Made by a program: the position numbers and the translations under genes. A DNA stretch of 27,392 bases, from assembly GCA_015520425.1 (NCBI GenBank), contig WAQC01000145.1, positions 1 through 27,392 on the forward strand. The letters run 5' to 3'. The DNA is from Candidatus Pelearchaeum sp. GTDB lineage: Archaea; Thermoproteota; Nitrososphaeria_A; Caldarchaeales; Caldarchaeaceae. Numbering within the stretch: position 1 is the first letter of the stretch; every line of letters begins with the position of its first letter. Below, one piece after another: positions 24,313 through 27,392 of the stretch. The notes below the pieces were generated by a model, which was given only the letters and a program-made list of their open reading frames with translations, made no database searches and was not told where the DNA came from.

Positions 24313-25522
24313 CCACTACCTCCCTCAACCCGTCACGTATCAAGTTAATAGCCTTTGAGGCTTCTTTGGACGAAACGAAGAGGCGGATAGAGGAGCTTAT
24401 CGTGACAAGGCCATAGACATTTATCGCCTGCGCTGCTAGGGGCTGCGTTATCTTATGAATAACCCCTGGGCTTGTCTCCAGCATGGTCCCTGAAACTTTT
24501 ATCATACTGAGATTCGGGAAGTGGCTTATAGCCTTCCCAAGCCTGCTGGACACGAGGAGATCATGCAGTTTCTCTACTACAGCGCCATCGCCATCAAGGT
24601 ATATTATCAGCGAGTTCTCCTCTATTGACGCTGCCAAAAGCTTTGCGTCAGCCACTACAAGCGCTTCAACCATTTTCGTCAGCTTTGAAGGCTCCCCCAT
24701 ATCCTTGCCAATTATCGTAACCATCGTCACGTTATCATGGGTAGTCGCCACCTCCAGTTTTGGCATTCCCGAGGCTGTTATGAGAGTTCCGCCTTCTTCA
24801 AGTGATTCAAGGGTTCCTACCCGTATTCTCATATTGTCGTTTATGTAGCGTAGCGCTTTTGCGTGAAGCACTTTGGCGCCGCCTGTGGTTAGCTGGAGAA
24901 CCTCAGAGGCGCTCATGGTTTCTATCACTTCAGCGTCTCGCGTCTTCCGCGGGTCTGCCGAATGTATCCCACCTACGTCTTTCACTAGGATTACTTCTTC
25001 GGCACCTAGACAGTTAGCGAGGAGGACTGCCGTGGTGTCGCTTCCCCCGCGTCCCAGCGTGGTTATGCGCCCATTCTTGGAGACACCTATATAGCCGCAG
25101 ACCACTGGAACCCTACCCGCCGTAATCTCAGGCAGAAGACCTTCAGAGGCTTTTCTCCTACACTCATCTAGTATAGGTGTGGCGTCAAGGTGTTTCTCGT
25201 CAGTTATAACAGGCCACAGCGGAGAGTCTGGGTCTACTACGAGAGCGGCTACGCCTTCTCTGGTAAGCGCTACCGCAAAGAGCCTCGCGCTGGTTCTCTC
25301 TCCCATAGCGAGTACTTCATCCATTAGCTCAGGCGGTGCTTCTGGGTTTAGGCGCTGCGCAGTCTTAAGTAGCTCATCAGTTACGCCGCGTAGAGCTGAA
25401 ACGACCACGACGGGGTTTAATCCCTTGTCGCGGAGACCCTTCAACCACTTGGCCGCGCGTTCTATGCTTCGCTCATCAGAGAGGACAGAACCACCAAACT
25501 TCACTACAACTATTTTGCCCAT
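24299..25522 (-). CDS. lysC: Aspartate kinase with C-terminal ACT domains
   Basis: Phosphorylates L-aspartate, the entry to the aspartate family and, here, to aromatics; 407 aa. VVVKFGGSVLSDE (5-17) has the KFGGS motif, and GRGGSDTTAVLLA (157-169) and VKDVGGIHSADPR (180-192) complete the amino-acid kinase domain. Two ACT domains follow from about residue 262 (MVTIIGKDMGEPSKLTKMVE and MIKVSGTMLETSPGVIHKI), so the enzyme is likely to be feedback-regulated, usually by threonine or lysine. The ATG at 25522 follows a GGGGGTG Shine-Dalgarno with a 5-nt spacer. It is the first structural gene of the operon, behind the Thr/Phe/Tyr/Trp-rich leader ORF and its pairing elements. Confidence 0.96.
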   Translation of the reverse strand: MGKIVVVKFGGSVLSDERSIERAAKWLKGLRDKGLNPVVVVSALRGVTDELLKTAQRLNPEAPPELMDEVLAMGERTSARLFAVALTREGVAALVVDPDSPLWPVITDEKHLDATPILDECRRKASEGLLPEITAGRVPVVCGYIGVSKNGRITTLGRGGSDTTAVLLANCLGAEEVILVKDVGGIHSADPRKTRDAEVIETMSASEVLQLTTGGAKVLHAKALRYINDNMRIRVGTLESLEEGGTLITASGMPKLEVATTHDNVTMVTIIGKDMGEPSKLTKMVEALVVADAKLLAASIEENSLIIYLDGDGAVVEKLHDLLVSSRLGKAISHFPNLSMIKVSGTMLETSPGVIHKITQPLAAQAINVYGLVTISSSIRLFVSSKEASKAINLIRDGLREVVDEAA

Positions 25523-25525
25523 AAA

Positions 25526-25534
25526 ACCACCCCC
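25526..25534 (-). promoter_or_regulatory. lysC Shine-Dalgarno, able to pair with an upstream element
   Basis: On the minus strand GGGGGTGGT precedes the lysC ATG; its core GGGGGTG is 5 nt away. All nine bases can pair with GCCGCCTCC at 25577-25569 (six G-C and three G-U pairs), which would block lysC initiation. Confidence 0.6.
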
Positions 25535-25540
25535 AGAACG

Positions 25541-25565
25541 GAGAAAACAAACAAGAAAACGAAAA
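25541..25565 (-). terminator. T-rich tract between leader ORF and lysC, candidate attenuation site
   Basis: On the minus strand the 25 nt starting TTTTCGTTTTCTTG contain 18 T, with no run longer than four. Archaeal RNA polymerase pauses or terminates on such U-rich stretches, so this is a possible site of premature termination 13 nt after the leader stop. The interrupted runs make it a weaker terminator than the one behind sdhB. Confidence 0.35.
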
Positions 25566-25568
25566 CCC

Positions 25569-25577
25569 GGAGGCGGC
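25569..25577 (-). promoter_or_regulatory. Anti-Shine-Dalgarno-like element GCCGCCTCC after the leader stop
   Basis: The element begins directly after the leader TAA. Its CGCCTCC core (25575-25569) pairs perfectly with the leader's own Shine-Dalgarno GGAGGCG (25662-25656). The whole element pairs, with three G-U pairs, with the lysC Shine-Dalgarno region (25534-25526). The two pairings exclude each other, as in a translational switch. Confidence 0.5.
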
Positions 25578-25649
25578 TTACCAGCGATAATAATAGCTAA
25601 ACGTGGTGAAGGTGCTAAAGCCTGTATAGGTTAGTCCTGTTGCCCTCAC
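25578..25649 (-). CDS. Leader peptide rich in Thr, Tyr, Phe and Trp ahead of lysC-aro operon
   Basis: A 23-codon ORF, absent from routine gene calls because of its size. It begins GTG (Met-Arg-Ala), runs TGLTYTGFSTFTTF, and ends SYYYRW before TAA at 25580-25578. Composition is six Thr, four Tyr, three Phe and one terminal Trp: 14 of 23 residues. These are end products of the pathways encoded downstream. A GGAGGCG Shine-Dalgarno at 25662-25656 is 6 nt from this GTG; a GTG one codon upstream (25652) is an alternative. An in-frame TAG at 25664-25662 prevents any longer start. The TATA box at 25690-25696 puts the mRNA 5' end near 25666. It resembles bacterial attenuator leader peptides (thrL, pheL, trpL). 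Its regulatory role is inferred. Confidence 0.7.
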   Translation of the reverse strand: MRATGLTYTGFSTFTTFSYYYRW

Positions 25650-25653
25650 CACG
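25602..25653 (-). repeat. Inverted repeat: 11-bp stem covering the leader start codon
   Basis: On the minus strand CGTGGTGAGGG (25653-25643) pairs with CCTTCACCACG (25612-25602): ten Watson-Crick pairs and one G-U, with a 30-nt loop. The 5' arm contains both candidate GTG start codons. The 3' arm covers the Thr-Phe-Thr-Thr codons in the middle of the leader, so a translating ribosome must open it. Confidence 0.6.
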
Positions 25654-25689
25654 CGCGCCTCCTAGTCGTGTTTTGTGGATTTTCTTTTC

Positions 25690-25696
25690 TATATAA
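25690..25696 (-). promoter_or_regulatory. TATA box of the lysC-aro operon and its leader
   Basis: On the minus strand TTATATA, preceded by GGC and followed by GAAAAG, is the best TATA box in the gap. A start site 26-28 nt away falls near 25666, leaving only a few bases before the leader Shine-Dalgarno. The box lies 5 nt past the stop of the upstream gene, so the operon has its own promoter. Confidence 0.65.
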
Positions 25697-25701
25697 GCCT
25701 T

Positions 25702-26148
25702 TTACGCAGCGGCTAAAAGGCCATTAACATACACCCGCGCCCCTTCGGGCAGCGGCCCTACCGCGAGCGTTGTTGTTACATAGCCTATGCACATAACGCA
25801 GACCTCGCTCGTCTCTATTAGGCGTAGCTCTATCCTAATTATCAGCGTGTCTCCTTCTTGTGTTTTAACGCTCTCTATGATGTGGCGGTAGCATATGTTG
25901 TTAGATGGCTCGCTGTATGTTAAGACTAGGTATTCTCCAGCCCGTTTATATGTTATTGTTGGTTGTTCTAGGTTTCCGCATTTCCCCGTGCTACTTATCA
26001 GCACAACACCATCACGCCTAAGCGCTGTATCCTCCACAATCGTAGTAGTGTATGGACACTGCCGTATGTCCAATACAAGAAAACCCACAGTGATAAAAGC
26101 CACTGATGCTAATGATACTGCTAGAATAGCTGTATGAACTCTTCTCAT
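25702..26148 (-). CDS. Small exported or membrane-anchored protein of unknown function
   Basis: A 148-aa protein. Residues 1-28 form a signal sequence or anchor: MRRVHTAILAVSLASVAFITVGFLV, basic then hydrophobic. The remainder is beta-rich (VVLISSTGKCGNL, EYLVLTYSEP, TLIIRIELRLIET, ARVYVNGLLA) and contains five cysteines, including a C-x2-C pair in VCVMCIG, so disulfides outside the cell are plausible. No family is recognised. The ATG at 26148 lies close to the start site predicted from an AT-rich box at about 26170-26181. It sits between two amino-acid metabolism genes but has its own signals; no shared function is implied. Confidence 0.65.
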   Translation of the reverse strand: MRRVHTAILAVSLASVAFITVGFLVLDIRQCPYTTTIVEDTALRRDGVVLISSTGKCGNLEQPTITYKRAGEYLVLTYSEPSNNICYRHIIESVKTQEGDTLIIRIELRLIETSEVCVMCIGYVTTTLAVGPLPEGARVYVNGLLAAA

Positions 26149-26191
26149 CCTAAAAATAAGAGATTGCGGATGTAATTATTTCTAGACTATA

Positions 26192-26211
26192 GAACAGGAC
26201 TGTTACTGTTC
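26192..26211. repeat. Short inverted repeat at the end of the aminotransferase gene
   Basis: GAACAG and CTGTTC form a 6-bp stem with an 8-nt loop, overlapping the aminotransferase stop codon (26212-26210). No T-run follows on the minus strand, so it is not a typical terminator. It could be an mRNA 3' end structure or chance. Confidence 0.3.
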
Positions 26212-27392
26212 ATTTCCTAATCTGCTTGATTATTGCTATGATTTCTTCCGCTGCTCTCTGCGCTTGTTCCTCGGTTACGACGAGTGGTGGTTGTATTCTT
26301 ATGACGTTCTTTCTAACTCCGCCTACGCCTATTATTATTCCCTTCTTCAGCGCTTCTTCGCTGGTTTTGTTTGCTTCGTCGGAAGCTGGTTGCTTACTCT
26401 CCTTATCCTTAACCAGTTCAATACCTATCATAAGCCCCTTCCCTCTTACATCGCCTATGAGCTCGGCTTCACTCTGAGCGTCTCTGAACATTTTGAGTAG
26501 GAGATTTCCCAGCCTCTCTGCCCTCTCGTGTAGCTTTTCGTCAAGGAGGACGTCTATGGCAGCTATAGCGGCGGCGCATGATACTGGGTTGCCGCCGAAT
26601 GTTGAGAAGTGGTCTCCAGGCTCAAAGGCGTTAGCTACCTCCTCGCGTGCAGCTATGGCACCTATTGGGAGGCCTCCTCCAAGCGCCTTAGCCATGGTCA
26701 TTATGTCAGGCTCAAGCCCCCAGTGTTCAGCCGCGAATATCTTGCCAGTTCTCCCAAGTCCTGTCTGGACTTCATCTACGATAAACGCGGCGCCATGTTC
26801 GCGGCATATATTCTGAACACGCGGTAGATACTCGTCAGGCGGGACTATTATTCCACCCTCTCCCTGTACAGGCTCAACAATAACGGCGGCAACCTCCCCA
26901 GAGGTTCTAAACTCAAAAACCCTCTCCAAAGCATCTGCGCAGGCTACGCCGCACTCTGGATATCTAAGACCTAGGGGGCAACGATAACAATATGGTGAGG
27001 GAGCATGAACAACTCCTGGGGCGTTGGCGAAATTTCCCAAGCCTTGCTTATACTTCTTCTGGCCTGTAAGGGTTAGCGCCAGTGATGTCCGTCCATGAAA
27101 GGAGCAGTCAAGCGCTATTACCTGCGCTCCCCCCATACCGCGTTTTGCTGCATATTTCTTGGCCAGTTTCACAGCTCCCTCAACAGCCTCAGCCCCACTA
27201 TTGGCGAAGAAGAAACGAGAAAGGCCGCGAGGCATGATTCCAGCCAGTTTCTCAGCCAATCTCAACACGGTCTCATTATAATAGAGCATAGACGTATGCA
27301 TAAGCTCCTCAGACTGTATCCTAATGGCTTCAACGACGCGGGGGTGGCAGTGGCCTACGTTATTCACCGCGATACCTGAGAAGAGGTCTAAA
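26210..27392 (-). CDS. Class III PLP aminotransferase, partial (runs off right edge)
   Basis: Omega-aminotransferase of the acetylornithine / ornithine / 4-aminobutyrate group. The reading frame is open to the edge: upstream of the Val codon (GTG) at 27367 it continues LDLFSGIA, the usual family sequence before VNNVGHCHP, so that GTG is not the start and the 5' end is missing. Counted from that Val, FFANSGAEAVEGAVKLA (53-69) is the PLP phosphate loop, Asp198 in FIVDEVQTGLGRTG contacts the ring nitrogen, and Lys227 in MTMAKALGGGLPIGA is the Schiff-base lysine. Cys127, 130, 139 and 143 (CYRC, then CGVAC) form a four-cysteine loop seen in archaeal members. The substrate is not determined by sequence. 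Confidence 0.9.
   Translation of the reverse strand, partial: LDLFSGIAVNNVGHCHPRVVEAIRIQSEELMHTSMLYYNETVLRLAEKLAGIMPRGLSRFFFANSGAEAVEGAVKLAKKYAAKRGMGGAQVIALDCSFHGRTSLALTLTGQKKYKQGLGNFANAPGVVHAPSPYCYRCPLGLRYPECGVACADALERVFEFRTSGEVAAVIVEPVQGEGGIIVPPDEYLPRVQNICREHGAAFIVDEVQTGLGRTGKIFAAEHWGLEPDIMTMAKALGGGLPIGAIAAREEVANAFEPGDHFSTFGGNPVSCAAAIAAIDVLLDEKLHERAERLGNLLLKMFRDAQSEAELIGDVRGKGLMIGIELVKDKESKQPASDEANKTSEEALKKGIIIGVGGVRKNVIRIQPPLVVTEEQAQRAAEEIIAIIKQIRK

Noticed and set aside
25179..25634. Plus-strand ORF of about 150 codons across lysC and its leader
   Set aside because: It lies opposite the well-supported aspartate kinase, is rich in Ser, Thr and Arg as reverse-strand shadows are, and has no start signal.
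27365..27367. GTG at 27367 as the start of the class III aminotransferase
   Set aside because: The frame continues upstream to the window edge with LDLFSGIA, the expected family sequence, so the codon is an internal Val.

Overview
The window is a dense stretch of an archaeal chromosome. The evidence is an archaeal translation and ribosome-maturation set (aIF5A, a Nob1-like PIN/zinc-ribbon nuclease), an A-type ATPase proteolipid, a diphthamide synthetase, the archaeal route to 3-dehydroquinate (ADH synthase plus DHQ synthase II), a GHMP-type shikimate kinase, and AT-rich TATA boxes about 26-28 nt ahead of often leaderless starts. Complete sdh genes suggest an aerobic or respiring member of the TACK side of the Archaea (thaumarchaeal/aigarchaeal or crenarchaeal-like); this placement is an inference. 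I see no CRISPR array, insertion sequence, rRNA or tRNA.

Layout. 1-363: a membrane protein running off the left end (- strand). 472-3803: a succinate dehydrogenase operon in the order A-C-D-B. 3915-4118: a small AbrB-like protein. 4125-5893: a RraA/HMG-aldolase-like protein and an isocitrate/isopropylmalate dehydrogenase (- strand). 5965-7719: Nob1-like nuclease, NAD kinase and an OsmC protein (- strand). 7819-10151: a diphthamide synthetase and a citramalate synthase (+). 10170-10996: aIF5A and a small membrane protein (-). 11168-15132: a large surface M6 metalloprotease followed directly by a DegT-type aminotransferase (+). 15129-15692: an AbrB-domain regulator (-). 15962-16925: a possible short upstream ORF and a winged-helix membrane protein (+). 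16954-17271: an isolated ATPase K subunit (-). 17457-25649: one long minus-strand biosynthetic operon. 25702-27392: a small exported protein and a class III aminotransferase cut by the right edge.

The main system is the minus-strand operon lysC-asd-aroA'-aroB'-aroD-aroE-aroK-aroA. In archaea that lack DAHP synthase, L-aspartate semialdehyde is a direct precursor of the aromatic ring, so this cluster encodes the route from aspartate to EPSP, apart from the sugar-phosphate co-substrate. Ahead of lysC, behind a clear TATA box, lies a 23-codon ORF with a Shine-Dalgarno sequence. It encodes a peptide in which 14 of 23 residues are Thr, Tyr, Phe or Trp, the end products of these pathways. The ORF is flanked by base-pairing elements: an 11-bp stem over its start codon, and a GCCGCCUCC element just after its stop that could pair either with the leader's own Shine-Dalgarno or with that of lysC. 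A T-rich tract follows. This looks like a leader-peptide attenuator controlling aromatic and threonine supply in an archaeon, and it is the finding I would follow first.

A second notable point is the citramalate synthase gene. Its conserved N-terminus has no ATG, GTG or TTG start; a Shine-Dalgarno spaced exactly as in lysC and sdhC points to an ATC codon.
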